64,000 nucleotides of DNA from positions 1-64,000 of the forward strand of contig JAUXVF010000009.1 in NCBI GenBank assembly GCA_030680355.1, written 5' to 3'. The translations under genes and the position numbers were made by a program. This DNA comes from Caulobacter sp. Lineage in GTDB: Bacteria; Pseudomonadota; Alphaproteobacteria; Caulobacterales; Caulobacteraceae. Of this stretch, positions 22,838-31,634 are shown in pieces. The notes below the pieces were generated by a model, which saw nothing but the letters and a program-made list of their open reading frames with translations, made no database searches and was not told the origin of the DNA. How positions within the stretch are numbered: position 1 is the stretch's first letter; the number at the start of each line of letters is the position of its first letter.

Positions 22838-23469
22838 CGCAGGAACGCCCAGGCGATGCCGACCTGGCCGCCGTAGTACAGAAACCAGATCGCCCAGCCG
22901 GTCAGCCGCGTCGATCCCAGCAGCTTCGCCTCGCGAAACAGGCTGCCGGCCAGGATGGCGTCCGACACCATGAAGGCTGCCGCCCCGACCATGGCCGGCC
23001 AGTAGAAGGCCGGCAGCAGGAAGCTGGTCCCGACCATCACCGCGATGGCGATGACATAGAGGATCACCGCCGGCCGCATCGGCCCCAGCGCCTTCCACAG
23101 CCACGCCAGCATGGCGATGGCCGCCGCCGCGACCCCGGCGATGCCGGCAAGCGGCGCCGCCCCGGCCTCGACCGAAGGGTCGCGCGCCAGCTGGAACAGG
23201 AAGATGTAGGCGACATGGCCGAGCAGGAAGGCCAGCAGACCCGGCGGCAGCCAGCGGCGCGGGTCTCCGGCCAGAAAGGCGTCCCCGGCAGCGCAAAGCG
23301 CCAGCCCCACGACCAGCAGCCAGGGCGCCTCCGCCAGGATGGCCGCCAGCATCAGGAATCCGACGGCCATGGTCTTGACCAGGGTCCGGCCGAGGGACGG
23401 CGACCGACCGGTCAGGGCCATGCCGTAGACGATCGCGGCCAGGGCCGACAGCGCGCCCGGAATGGTCAA
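22825..23469 (-). CDS. YhhN/TMEM86-family lysoplasmalogenase-like protein
   Basis: 214 residues, about eight membrane helices. Family signature residues are present: LCAAGDAFLAGD and GAAAFMVSDAILA (the two conserved Asp residues), plus GHVAYIFLFQL and YYGGQVGIAWAFLR near the end. The eukaryotic TMEM86B homologue cleaves the vinyl-ether bond of lysoplasmalogens; bacterial activity is known for some members only. It converges with the EamA transporter, overlapping its 3' end. Confidence 0.85.
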   Translation of the reverse strand: MTIPGALSALAAIVYGMALTGRSPSLGRTLVKTMAVGFLMLAAILAEAPWLLVVGLALCAAGDAFLAGDPRRWLPPGLLAFLLGHVAYIFLFQLARDPSVEAGAAPLAGIAGVAAAAIAMLAWLWKALGPMRPAVILYVIAIAVMVGTSFLLPAFYWPAMVGAAAFMVSDAILAGSLFREAKLLGSTRLTGWAIWFLYYGGQVGIAWAFLRQPF

Positions 23470-23505
23470 GGTCTGGTCCAGATCGCGCCCCCCGACGTCA
23501 CGTGG

Positions 23506-23910
23506 TCAGTCGTCCCCGGTCAGCCGGTCCAGGAAGGCCCGGGCCGCGGCCCGGTGGCGCGGCTTGATGTTCTTGCCGACCACCGCCAGCAAGGCCGCGA
23601 AGACGGCGGCGTCGTCGGTGAAGCCGATGCCCGCCAGGAAATCGGGAATGGCGTCGGTCGGCAGCACGAAATAGGCCATGGCCGCCAGCATCAGCCCTTT
23701 GGCGGCGGCGGGCGTCGCCGGATCGCGCGCGCACCACCACACCGAAAGGGCGTCGGAAGCAAAGGGAACCTTGGCCGCCACCCGCCGGATCTTCGGCCAG
23801 AAACCCCGCGCCACCCGGCTCTCGTTCACCCGCACGACCTCGGGGACCAGCGCCCGCGAAGGATCAATGGCCGAGTTTACGTCGGGTGACGGGTTGGTTT
23901 TGGCGCTCAT
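23506..23910 (-). CDS. YkvA-family (DUF1232) membrane-associated protein
   Basis: 134 residues. The DUF1232 core is clear: VWWCARDPATPAAAKGLMLAAMAYFVLPTDAIPDFLAGIGFTDD, in particular Y.(V/I)LP.D.IPDF with a following acidic GFTDD. Function of the family is unknown; it is often near envelope or stress genes. Divergent from the SDR gene at 23964, sharing a 53-base intergenic promoter region. A run of basic residues at the C-terminus (KNIKPRHRAAARAF) follows the second helix. Confidence 0.88.
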   Translation of the reverse strand: MSAKTNPSPDVNSAIDPSRALVPEVVRVNESRVARGFWPKIRRVAAKVPFASDALSVWWCARDPATPAAAKGLMLAAMAYFVLPTDAIPDFLAGIGFTDDAAVFAALLAVVGKNIKPRHRAAARAFLDRLTGDD

Positions 23911-23963
23911 AGGACTAAACCGCTGTTCGAAGTCTGTTCAACATAAGGATCGGGAGGCCGTCC

Positions 23964-24749
23964 ATGAAGCTTGATTCCTCTATTGCCGCGGTTGTGACCG
24001 GCGGGGCCTCCGGCCTCGGTGAAGCCACCGCCCGCGCCCTGGCCGCCCACGGCGTCAAGGTCGCCATCTTTGACCTCGACCGCCAGCAGGAGCGCGGCGA
24101 AGCCGTCGCCAAGGACATCGGCGGCGTTTTCTGCGCCGTCAACGTCACCTCCGACGACGAAGTTGACGCCGGTTTCGTAAAGGCCCGCGCCGCCAACGGC
24201 CAGGAACGCATCCTGATCAACTGCGCCGGCACCGGCAACGCCGCCAAGACCGCCAGCCGCGACAAGACCACCGGCGCGATCAAGCACTTCCCGCTGGCCC
24301 ATTTCGACATGATCATCCAGATCAACCTGGTCGGCACCTTCCGCTGCATCGCCAAGTCGGCCGCCGGCATGCTGACCCTCGAACCGATCGACGGCGAGCG
24401 TGGGGCCATCGTGAACACCGCCTCGGTCGCGGCCGAGGATGGCCAGATCGGCCAGGCGGCCTATTCGGCGTCCAAGGGCGGCGTGGTCGGCATGACCCTG
24501 CCGATCGCTCGCGACCTCTCCGGCGAGGGTATCCGCGTCAACACCATCCTGCCGGGCATCTTCAACACCCCGCTGCTGAACGCGGCTCCGGAAGCGGTGA
24601 AGGCCGCCCTCGGCGCTCAGGTGCCCTTCCCCAAGCGTCTCGGCCAGGCCGAAGAGTACGCCTCGCTGGCGCTGGAAATGATCCGCAACGGCTACTTCAA
24701 CGGCGAGGACGTGCGTCTCGACGGGGCCATCCGGATGGCCCCGCGCTGA
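23964..24749 (+). CDS. SDR, 3-hydroxyacyl-CoA dehydrogenase type 2-like
   Basis: 261-residue short-chain dehydrogenase. Cofactor motif VTGGASGLGEATARAL; NCAGTGNAAKTASRDK; Ser in NTASVAAEDGQIGQAAYSAS and YSASKGG; C-terminal FPKRLGQAEEYASLALEMI. The pattern (FDLDRQQ after the second strand, PFPKRLG) is that of HSD10/3-hydroxy-2-methylbutyryl-CoA dehydrogenases, which oxidise branched or medium 3-hydroxyacyl-CoA in isoleucine and fatty-acid degradation. Ends 27 bases before a strong terminator hairpin. Confidence 0.88.
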   Translation: MKLDSSIAAVVTGGASGLGEATARALAAHGVKVAIFDLDRQQERGEAVAKDIGGVFCAVNVTSDDEVDAGFVKARAANGQERILINCAGTGNAAKTASRDKTTGAIKHFPLAHFDMIIQINLVGTFRCIAKSAAGMLTLEPIDGERGAIVNTASVAAEDGQIGQAAYSASKGGVVGMTLPIARDLSGEGIRVNTILPGIFNTPLLNAAPEAVKAALGAQVPFPKRLGQAEEYASLALEMIRNGYFNGEDVRLDGAIRMAPR

Positions 24750-24776
24750 TTGATCGATCCGTATCGCATTGAGTGG

Positions 24777-24805
24777 GGGCGGCTCTCGCAGAGAGCCGCC
24801 CTTTC
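24777..24805 (+). terminator. Intrinsic terminator hairpin between convergent genes
   Basis: Perfect 11-bp stem GGGCGGCTCTC / GAGAGCCGCCC with a three-base loop (GCA), followed on the plus strand by CTTTCTC. It ends directly before the convergent lipoprotein stop codon, so it can serve the SDR gene and possibly the opposite strand too. Confidence 0.8.
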
Positions 24806-25375
24806 TCATGATGCGGGCCTGACAATGCCCGGGCCGAGGTTGGCCATCACATCGCGGGCGTCAAAAGCGCGCGGATCGTCCTGCGGCTTGGCGCCCTTGC
24901 CCATGATGATTTCAGCCGAGGCCTCGAACCGTTCGACCGTCCGAACGTCGAGCCGGTCGGCCCAGAAGGGGTCTCCGTACCAGGGGTCCCAGGCGCGCCA
25001 GCCCCAGGCCGGGCCGTAGTACCGCCAGTAGGGCCGCCAGTAGCCGTACGGGCCGGGGCCCATCATGTCGGGCTCGACATAGGTGAGAGTCTTGCGGTCG
25101 GTCTGCCGCTCGACCAGCGAGAACCAGTCCTGGCCCTGGTCGACCGTCAGTTCAGCGGCGCGGAACAGCAGATACCGCTCCACCGTCTCCCGGGAGGTCA
25201 GGGTGTTTCCGGAGAAGTTCACCTGAAACCGGTTGGCTTCCAGGCGCGTCTCCGAGAACCCGCCGGACACCGACTGGCCGCGGATGTTTGGCTGATAGGG
25301 GGTCGCGGTCGCGCAGGCGCTCAACGCCGTTGTCGCGACCAGAGCCGCCGCCAAGGCGACTGCCTTGAGGGTCAT
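24806..25375 (-). CDS. Lipoprotein of the Caulobacter CC0125/CC1285 type
   Basis: 189 residues from the ATG at 25375, which has GGAG eight bases upstream; a GTG three codons earlier is also open. Signal peptide MTLKAVALAAALVATTALSAC ends in an L-S-A-C lipobox. The mature part carries a conserved-looking region TLTSRETVERYLLFRAAEL and VDQGQDWFSLVERQTD, then an aromatic segment YGYWRPYWRYYGPAWGWRAW. I recall a Caulobacterales lipoprotein family with this pattern; function unknown. Probably anchored in the outer membrane (no Asp at +2). Confidence 0.78.
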   Translation of the reverse strand: MTLKAVALAAALVATTALSACATATPYQPNIRGQSVSGGFSETRLEANRFQVNFSGNTLTSRETVERYLLFRAAELTVDQGQDWFSLVERQTDRKTLTYVEPDMMGPGPYGYWRPYWRYYGPAWGWRAWDPWYGDPFWADRLDVRTVERFEASAEIIMGKGAKPQDDPRAFDARDVMANLGPGIVRPAS

Positions 25376-25458
25376 GTCGTTCACTCCAGCACAGATCGTC
25401 CCCCACTAGATCATACATGGCGTCGCGACACGACTACGCCAAGGCCTCTGACCGACCG

Positions 25459-26091
25459 TCAGCCCTGGGTGATGATCAGGGCGGCGACACAGAGAAGCAG
25501 CCCACCCGAGCCGAATGCGAACAGACGCCGAAACCCCGGCCGGGCCAGGCGGGTCGACAGCGCCGCGCCGCCCAGGCCATAGGCGGTCATGGCGGCCAGA
25601 TCCAGAACCAGGGTGGCGGCGGCGTAGACCGGCAGCTGCGCCGACAGGGCGCGGTCCGGATCCAGGAAGGGCGGCAGGACAGCGGTGAAGAACAGCAGGG
25701 CCTTGGGGTTAGAAATCTGTACGGAAAATCCGTCCAGAAAGGCCGAGCGGCTGCGATGCACCGCCGGCCTGTCGATCAGTCCGGCGCCGCCGCGGAGACC
25801 CGAGAGAATCGAGCTCAGCCCCAGCCAGGCGACATAGAGGCCGCCGACAACGGCCAGAAGATGAAAGGCGGCCGGGAAGGCGGCGACCAGAGCGCTCAGG
25901 CCCAGGGCCGCCCCGGCGAACCACACCAGGGTCGCGGCGGTCATTCCAGCGACGCCGATCAGCACCTGGTCGCGGCCGCGCTGCACACCCGTGGCGATGG
26001 CGAACAGGTTGGCCGGTCCCGGGGTGACCGCCATCAGCGACATCACCATCAGGAACGCGGCATAGCGGGCGGGATCAACAGACAGGACCAT
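25459..26091 (-). CDS. LysE/RhtB-family amino-acid exporter
   Basis: About 210 residues with six membrane helices. Typical RhtB/LysE blocks: FLMVMSLMAVTPGPANLFAI, ATGVQRGRDQVLIGVAGMTA, and FSVQISNPKALLFFTAVLPPFLDP (NPK motif). These proteins export amino acids such as lysine, threonine or homoserine lactone; the substrate is not predictable. Start set at the ATG 26091 (MVLSVDPARYAAF); an upstream TTG at 26127 would add twelve residues. Confidence 0.87.
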   Translation of the reverse strand: MVLSVDPARYAAFLMVMSLMAVTPGPANLFAIATGVQRGRDQVLIGVAGMTAATLVWFAGAALGLSALVAAFPAAFHLLAVVGGLYVAWLGLSSILSGLRGGAGLIDRPAVHRSRSAFLDGFSVQISNPKALLFFTAVLPPFLDPDRALSAQLPVYAAATLVLDLAAMTAYGLGGAALSTRLARPGFRRLFAFGSGGLLLCVAALIITQG

Positions 26092-26169
26092 CGGAGGCCC
26101 ATATCCGGCTGCTCCCCGGTCAGACAAGAGGGTGCGGGCAACCCGACGCCCGGGCGGCGTCGGCGCCGG

Positions 26170-26577
26170 TCAGGCGAGCAGAGAGAAGCTGGCCTTGCCC
26201 AGGGCGCCGAGCAGCAGCACGGACGCGGCCAGGAACTGGATCATGAAACCCATCTCCCGCTTCTTGGGGTCGGCGACATAGCCCAGGGCGTACAGAATCC
26301 GGCCGATGATCCAGACCAGTCCGAGCCCGGAAGCGATCAGGCCGTGCAGGTCCTGCGGCTGCCAGAACAGGGCGAACAGCCACAGCGAGACCACAAAGAC
26401 CGGCAGCCATTCCAGCGTGTTCATCTGCACCCGGATGTGCCGCTCGAGCACTGGATCACCGGTCATGGTCGGAGCGGAGATGCCGCATTTGGCCCGGGCT
26501 CCGCCGACGCGAATGCCCGTCCACATATAGACCAGCAGGGCCAGCAGGGTGACGATGGCGACAATGGGCAGGGTCAT
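26170..26577 (-). CDS. MAPEG-family membrane protein
   Basis: 135 residues, four membrane helices. MAPEG signatures: RVGGARAKCGISAPTMTGDPVLERHIRVQMNTLEW, with ERxxRxxxNxxE in the first loop and a Tyr-rich RILYALGYVADPKKREMGF near the end. Relatives include microsomal glutathione transferases; bacterial members are mostly uncharacterised and bind glutathione or lipids. It lies between LysE and ArgG on the same strand, with gaps of about 80 bases, so linkage is weak. Confidence 0.9.
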   Translation of the reverse strand: MTLPIVAIVTLLALLVYMWTGIRVGGARAKCGISAPTMTGDPVLERHIRVQMNTLEWLPVFVVSLWLFALFWQPQDLHGLIASGLGLVWIIGRILYALGYVADPKKREMGFMIQFLAASVLLLGALGKASFSLLA

Positions 26578-26660
26578 GCGAAGATATCTCCCGGTTCCGG
26601 GCCGGTCTGCGCCGCCCTCACCGGCAGGGTGTCATGCTTCGCCCGCCCTCGGAAGCGGAT

Positions 26661-27893
26661 CTAGCCCGGCCGCTGGTCCCGCTTGGCCAGTACGCGCAGC
26701 CGCAGGGCGTTGAGCTTGATGAAGCCGCCGGCGTCGCGGTGATCATAGGCCACCTCCCCCTCCTCGAAGGTGACCAGGTCCTGGTCATAGAGGCTGAACG
26801 GGCTCTCCCGGCCGATAACGGTGACATTGCCCTTGTAGAGCTTGACCCGCACCCGGCCGGTGACCTTGGCCTGGCTGTGGTCGATGGCCGCCTGCAGCAT
26901 CTCGCGTTCCGGCGAGAACCAGAAACCGTTGTAGACGATTGATGCGTATTTCGGCATCAACTCGTCCTTAAGGTGCATGGCCCCGCGGTCCAGCGTGATC
27001 GACTCGATGCCGCGGTGGGCGACCAGCAGGATGGCGCCGCCGGGGGTCTCGTAGACGCCGCGCGACTTCATGCCGACGAAGCGGTTCTCGACCAGATCGA
27101 GCCGGCCGACGCCGTTGTCATGGCCCAGTTCATTGAGCCTGGTCAGCATGGTGGCGGGCGACATGGTGACGCCGTCGATGGCGACCGGGTCGCCCTTCTC
27201 GAAGTCGATGGTGAAGACGTGAGGCTTGTCCGGCGCATCCTCGGGCGAGAGGGTGCGCATATGGACGAATTCGGGGGCCTCGACCGCCGGGTCTTCCAGC
27301 ACCTTCCCCTCGGACGAGCTGTGCAGCAGGTTGGCGTCCACGCTGAACGGGGCCTCGCCGCGCTTGTCCTTGGTGATCTGGATCTGATGCTTCTCGGCGA
27401 ATTCGAGCAGGGCCTCGCGGGACTTGAAGTCCCATTCCCGCCAGGGGGCGATGACCGTGATGTCGGGCTCCAGGCCATAGTAGCCGAGCTCGAAACGAAC
27501 CTGATCATTGCCCTTGCCGGTGGCGCCGTGGCTGACCGCGTCGGCGCCCATCTTGCGGGCGATCTCGATCTGTTTCTTGGCGATCAGGGGCCGGGCGATC
27601 GAGGTGCCGAGCAGATACTGGCCCTCATAGACGGTGTTGGCGCGGAACATCGGGAAGACGTAGTCGCGGACAAATTCCTCGCGCACATCCTCGATGAAGA
27701 TGTTCTCCGGCTTCACCCCGGCCGCCAGGGCCTTGGCCCGCGCCGGTTCGATTTCCTCGCCCTGGCCGAGGTCGGCGGTGAAGGTGATGACCTCAGCGCC
27801 GTACTCGGTCTGCAGCCATTTGAGGATGATCGAGGTGTCGAGACCGCCCGAATAGGCGAGAACGACCTTCTTGACGGACTTGTCGGCGGGCAC
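26661..27893 (-). CDS. argG: Argininosuccinate synthase
   Basis: Cytosolic enzyme joining citrulline and aspartate with ATP in arginine biosynthesis. N-type pyrophosphatase loop [13 protein letters not shown] (residues 13-25), aspartate/citrulline-binding region [19 protein letters not shown], and [13 protein letters not shown]. Length 410 aa matches the type I family (about 400-445). It is 60 bases downstream of the small membrane protein gene. No attenuator or leader peptide was recognised in front of it. Confidence 0.97.
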   Translation of the reverse strand: MPADKSVKKVVLAYSGGLDTSIILKWLQTEYGAEVITFTADLGQGEEIEPARAKALAAGVKPENIFIEDVREEFVRDYVFPMFRANTVYEGQYLLGTSIARPLIAKKQIEIARKMGADAVSHGATGKGNDQVRFELGYYGLEPDITVIAPWREWDFKSREALLEFAEKHQIQITKDKRGEAPFSVDANLLHSSSEGKVLEDPAVEAPEFVHMRTLSPEDAPDKPHVFTIDFEKGDPVAIDGVTMSPATMLTRLNELGHDNGVGRLDLVENRFVGMKSRGVYETPGGAILLVAHRGIESITLDRGAMHLKDELMPKYASIVYNGFWFSPEREMLQAAIDHSQAKVTGRVRVKLYKGNVTVIGRESPFSLYDQDLVTFEEGEVAYDHRDAGGFIKLNALRLRVLAKRDQRPG

Positions 27894-27953
27894 GGGCGGT
27901 ATCCTGAAACGAGGCGGAGCGTGGTCGCGTTCAAGGGCGCCGGGGCCTCGGGG

Positions 27954-28319
27954 TCAAGGCTTGAGTTGCCCGTCCGCGTCCAGCGTCTGCAACGCGCGTC
28001 GCACTTGACCCATGTGCAGGATGGCCGCCAGCGGGGCCAGCGAAGCGCGCACGCCAAGAGCGACGAAGGCGCCGGCAAGGTCCAGCCCTGGCGCGCGACT
28101 TTCAAACTTCAGCCAGATCCCGGCGGCGAACACCAGCACCGGGACCAGCCATAGCGCCGCCAGCTTGTGGACCCGCACGCCGGCGACACCGCCGCGCCAA
28201 ACCACCGGCACGGGCGTGGTCGAGGCGATGCGTTTGCCGGCCCCCCAGGACAAGGACGCCATCAGCGCCAGGGCCAGAATCCAGAAAACGTCGCCGACGA
28301 TGGAAAGGGCGTGAATCAT
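27954..28319 (-). CDS. Small membrane protein of unknown function
   Basis: 121 residues with three to four hydrophobic stretches (VFWILALALMASLSWGAG, LAALWLVPVLVFAAGIWL, DLAGAFVALGVRASLAPLAAIL). I do not recognise the family. It starts six bases after the Kup stop codon on the same strand, so it is probably translated from the kup message. Tail HMGQVRRALQTLDADGQLKP is hydrophilic and likely cytoplasmic or periplasmic. Confidence 0.7.
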   Translation of the reverse strand: MIHALSIVGDVFWILALALMASLSWGAGKRIASTTPVPVVWRGGVAGVRVHKLAALWLVPVLVFAAGIWLKFESRAPGLDLAGAFVALGVRASLAPLAAILHMGQVRRALQTLDADGQLKP

Positions 28320-28325
28320 GCCGCC

Positions 28326-30281
28326 CTATACCGTGACCTGGGCCCCGAGTTCCACCACCCGACCCGGCGGGATCTTGAAGAAGTCGGTCGGGTTGGCGGC
28401 GTTCTTCATCAGGAATATGAACAGCTTGTCCTGCCACAGAGGCATGCCCCGGTGCGCCGAGGCGACGACCGACCGGCGACCCAGGAAGAAGCTGGTGGCC
28501 ATGATGTCGAACTTCAGCCCCTGTTTGCGGCACAGGGCCATGGCCTTGGGCACGTTGGGGCTCTCCATGAACCCGTAGGTGATGATCAGCTTCTTGAAGT
28601 CGTCGTTGACCGGCTCGACCTTGATCCGCTCGGCCTCGCTGACCCGCGGCGTCTCGGCGGTGCGCACCGTGGCGATGATGTTCTTCTCGTGCAGCACCTT
28701 GTTGTGCTTGAGGTTGTGCATCAGGGCCACCGGCGTCATGTCCGGGTCGCTGGTCAGGAAGATGGCGGTGCCGGGCACCCGGTGCGGCGGCCGCGCCTTG
28801 AGGATGTCGAACAGGTCGCTGAGCGGCACCGAGTCCCGACGCGTCTTGTCCGTGAGAATCTGGGCGCCCTTGGTCCAGGTCCACATGATCAGCACCAGCA
28901 CCGCCCCGAAGGCCAGCGGCATCCAGGCGCCGTCGGGGATCTTCAGCATGTTGGACGAGATGAAGGTCAGGTCGATGATCACCAGTGGCGCCAGCAGGGC
29001 CAGGGTGGCCGGCCAGCCCCATTTCCACGCCGACCGCACGATGACAAACGCCAGCAGGGTGTCGACGAACATCGAACCGGTGACGGCGATGCCGTAGGCC
29101 GAGGCCAGAGCATGCGAACTGCGGAAGCTGAACAGCAACACCAGCACGCCGATCATCAGCATGGTGTTGACCTGGGGCACGAAGATCTGGCCGGCCTGGG
29201 TCTCGGAGGTGCGGCGAATGTCGATGCGCGGCAGCAGGCCCAGCTGCACGGCCTGCTGGGTGACCGAGAAGGCGCCGGTGATCACCGCCTGGCTGGCGAT
29301 GACGGTGGCGCAGGCGCCCAGCACCAGCACCGGCCAGTAGGCGGCCTGGGGCACCATCTCCCAGAACGGATTGAGGCGGGCCTCGGGGCGGGACAGAATC
29401 AGCGCGCCCTGGCCGAGGTAGTTGAGGGCCAGGCAGGGAAAGACCACGACCAGCCACGAGGCCTGGATCGGTCCTTTGCCGAAATGGCCCATGTCGGCGT
29501 AGAGCGCCTCGGCGCCGGTGACGACCAGGAAGACGCTGCCGAGGATGACGAACCCCAGGAAGCCGTTGTTGATCAGGAACATCACCCCGTAGTGCGGCGA
29601 AAAGGCGCGGAAGATCGACAGGTCGTCGGCCAGATGGAAGAGGCCTAGACCGCCCAGAACCAGAAACCAGACCAGGGTGATCGGGCCGAAGAAGGCCGCC
29701 ACGCGGTGGGTGCCCCGCGACTGCACCATGAACAGCGCAACCAGAATGCCGGCCGAAATCGGCAGGATGTAGGGCGTTACCCGGTCACCCATGCCCGGCG
29801 CGTCCCTCAGGCCTTCCATGGCCGAAAGCACCGAAATGGCCGGGGTGATGATGCCGTCGCCGTAGAACAGCGCTGCCCCGATGACGCCGAGGAAAAAGAC
29901 CGTCGCCGAGCGCTTGCCTGCCTGTTTGGTCAGGGTTCGTCGCGCCAGGGCCATCAGGGCCAGGGTGCCGCCTTCGCCCTTGTTGTCAGCCCGCATCAGC
30001 AGGACCACGTATTTCAGGGTCACGACCAGGACCAGGGCCCAGATGACCAGCGAGACCACGCCGAGAACGGCCAGTTCGCTGGTGCCGCCGCTCCTTGAAT
30101 GTCCGAGAGCTTCGCGCATGGCGTAGAGCGGGCTGGTGCCGATATCGCCGAACACAACCCCGATCGAGCCGAGGGCAAGCGCCATGAAGGCCCGGCCATG
30201 AGGCTTTTCGGCGCCGTGATGGGAAGCAGGATTCGGCGCCGCCGGATCGGTAGCGGGCGCGCCAGGAGCCTCGGAAGCCAT
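28326..30281 (-). CDS. kup: Kup-type low-affinity potassium uptake transporter
   Basis: 651 residues from the ATG at 30281, chosen because GGAGG lies six bases upstream and the 25 residues before it have no similarity. Twelve membrane helices in the first two-thirds, starting with the family signature ALGSIGVVFGDIGTSPLYAMRE; also GEGGTLALMALA, ALFYGDGIITPAISVLSAMEG and FSVTQQAVQLG. The C-terminal 180 residues are a cytosolic domain (VPGTAIFLTSDPDMTPVALMHNLKHN). Imports K+ with protons. Alphaproteobacteria often carry several Kup copies; other copies cannot be judged from this window. Confidence 0.95.
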   Translation of the reverse strand: MASEAPGAPATDPAAPNPASHHGAEKPHGRAFMALALGSIGVVFGDIGTSPLYAMREALGHSRSGGTSELAVLGVVSLVIWALVLVVTLKYVVLLMRADNKGEGGTLALMALARRTLTKQAGKRSATVFFLGVIGAALFYGDGIITPAISVLSAMEGLRDAPGMGDRVTPYILPISAGILVALFMVQSRGTHRVAAFFGPITLVWFLVLGGLGLFHLADDLSIFRAFSPHYGVMFLINNGFLGFVILGSVFLVVTGAEALYADMGHFGKGPIQASWLVVVFPCLALNYLGQGALILSRPEARLNPFWEMVPQAAYWPVLVLGACATVIASQAVITGAFSVTQQAVQLGLLPRIDIRRTSETQAGQIFVPQVNTMLMIGVLVLLFSFRSSHALASAYGIAVTGSMFVDTLLAFVIVRSAWKWGWPATLALLAPLVIIDLTFISSNMLKIPDGAWMPLAFGAVLVLIMWTWTKGAQILTDKTRRDSVPLSDLFDILKARPPHRVPGTAIFLTSDPDMTPVALMHNLKHNKVLHEKNIIATVRTAETPRVSEAERIKVEPVNDDFKKLIITYGFMESPNVPKAMALCRKQGLKFDIMATSFFLGRRSVVASAHRGMPLWQDKLFIFLMKNAANPTDFFKIPPGRVVELGAQVTV

Positions 30282-30447
30282 AGAGTCCCTCCGGGATCGC
30301 GGCGGGCAGACCCCGACGCCAAGTCCCAACGAGTGCGGCGGGCGCGATACACCCAATCCGCAAGCTGTTCAATCGCATGTCGGACAACGGCGCTCGACGA
30401 TTTTCGTGGCGCGGCGGCCCCGGCCTTCCTACCTTTGGCGCCTAGCC

Positions 30448-30879
30448 ATGTCCGACAGTCAGAAATTCCCCGTCGCGGCCCACGCCCTCGCCTACCTGGC
30501 TCACAAGCAGGCGAACGCGTCCGAGCGCGCCATATCCAGCACCGAGCTGGCCGCCTCGATGCCGACCAACCCGGTCGTCGTCCGGCGGGTGACGGCCATG
30601 CTGGCCCGCGCCGGACTGATCGACACCCGCGCCGGGGCCGGCGGCGGGGCTTGGCTCAAGCTCGACCCGGGCGCCATCCGCCTGGACGCGGTGCTGCGGG
30701 CGGTCGACGGTTGCACTCATCTGGGCGTCGCGCCGGCGGGCGCAAAGGGCTGCCCTGTCGGAGAACTGATCCCGGACGCTGTCCGCGCAGCGATTACCGC
30801 GGCCGACACCGCCGCCTCCGAGCGGCTGTCGCGGATCACCGTCGCCGACCTTCTGAAGACGCCCTCAGGAAAACTGTAA
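30448..30879 (+). CDS. Rrf2-family transcription regulator
   Basis: 143 residues from the ATG at 30448 (MSDSQKFPVAAHALAYLAH); the open frame starts earlier but without family match and no clear ribosome site is seen. Winged-helix signature: SSTELAASMPTNPVVVRRVTAMLARAGLIDTRAGAGGGAWL, with GAGGG wing typical of Rrf2/YwnA. Two cysteines, C89 (DGCTHLG) and C102 (KGCPVGEL), lie in the effector part; IscR-type members use three, so this one may sense redox or small electrophiles by a disulfide or another ligand. The following flavodoxin-like gene is probably its target. Confidence 0.88.
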   Translation: MSDSQKFPVAAHALAYLAHKQANASERAISSTELAASMPTNPVVVRRVTAMLARAGLIDTRAGAGGGAWLKLDPGAIRLDAVLRAVDGCTHLGVAPAGAKGCPVGELIPDAVRAAITAADTAASERLSRITVADLLKTPSGKL

Positions 30880-30925
30880 TCAAAGCTGTTGCCGATCCCT
30901 TGGCTCCGGCCGGTCGGCTTATTAT

Positions 30926-30948
30926 GTAACTGCTTCCGATACAGTTCC
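30926..30948. promoter_or_regulatory. Candidate operator of the Rrf2 regulator
   Basis: Inverted repeat AACTG (30928-30932) and CAGTT (30942-30946) around a TCCGA centre (30934-30938), symmetrical at seven of nine half-site positions. It lies about 20 bases before the flavodoxin-like start and downstream of the regulator stop; an AAACTG also occurs at the regulator's 3' end. Inference only. Confidence 0.4.
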
Positions 30949-30966
30949 TGATAAAAGGAGGGCCCC

Positions 30967-31569
30967 ATGGCCCGCATCGCCATCGTCTACCATTCCGGTT
31001 ACGGCCACACCGAAGTCCTCGCGGACAGCATCGCCAATGGCGTGCGCCAGTCCGGCGCCGAGCCGGTGATGCTGAAGATCGACAACGCCGTTCAGGACTT
31101 TGACCCCATCCTCGACGAAGTCGGTCGCGCCGACGCGGTCATTTTTGGCTCGCCAACCTACATGGGCGACGTGTCGGCGGCCTTCAAAGGCTTTGCCGAG
31201 GCCTCCTCCAAGCCCTGGGCGACCCAGGCCTGGAAGGACAAGCTGGCCGCGGGTTTCACCGTTTCGCACAGCTTCTCCGGGGACAAGATCCACACCCTGA
31301 CCAGCCTGGCGGTGCTCGCCGCCCAACACGGCATGGTCTGGGTGGGTCAGGGGGAGGCAGCCCCCGCGGTCACCGCCGCCGAACGGGGTCCCGACACGAT
31401 CAACCGGGTCGGCGCCTTCCTGGGCCTGGCCGCCCAGGCCGACAACGTCGCGGCCGATGTTTCCCCGCCGTCGGGCGAGCATGAAACCGCGCGCCTTCTG
31501 GGCCTGAGGGTCGCCAAGGCGGCCCAGCGCTGGGCGCGCGGCGCCGATGAACTGTCGAAGGCGGCCTGA
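30967..31569 (+). CDS. Flavodoxin-like NAD(P)H/FMN reductase family protein
   Basis: 200 residues. The FMN phosphate loop is at the start (IVYHSGYGHTEVLADSIANG), with the flavin-ring loops FGSPTYMGDVSAAFKGF and FTVSHSFSGDK; this resembles the WrbA/NAD(P)H:quinone oxidoreductase group. AAAGGAGG lies five to seven bases upstream of the ATG. Probably reduces quinones by two electrons and limits redox cycling. Its placement right after an Rrf2 regulator is a common arrangement for electrophile-induced reductases. Confidence 0.87.
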   Translation: MARIAIVYHSGYGHTEVLADSIANGVRQSGAEPVMLKIDNAVQDFDPILDEVGRADAVIFGSPTYMGDVSAAFKGFAEASSKPWATQAWKDKLAAGFTVSHSFSGDKIHTLTSLAVLAAQHGMVWVGQGEAAPAVTAAERGPDTINRVGAFLGLAAQADNVAADVSPPSGEHETARLLGLRVAKAAQRWARGADELSKAA

Positions 31570-31634
31570 CGCCGCTTGAACCGGCCCGGCGGGCGGACCA
31601 TTCTCAGGGTCCCAGTATCCTGAGGTCCGCCCGC

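Noticed and set aside
25417..26664. 415-codon plus-strand open frame
   Set aside because: Opposite the LysE and MAPEG genes; composition (GQ/RQ-rich) typical of a shadow frame.
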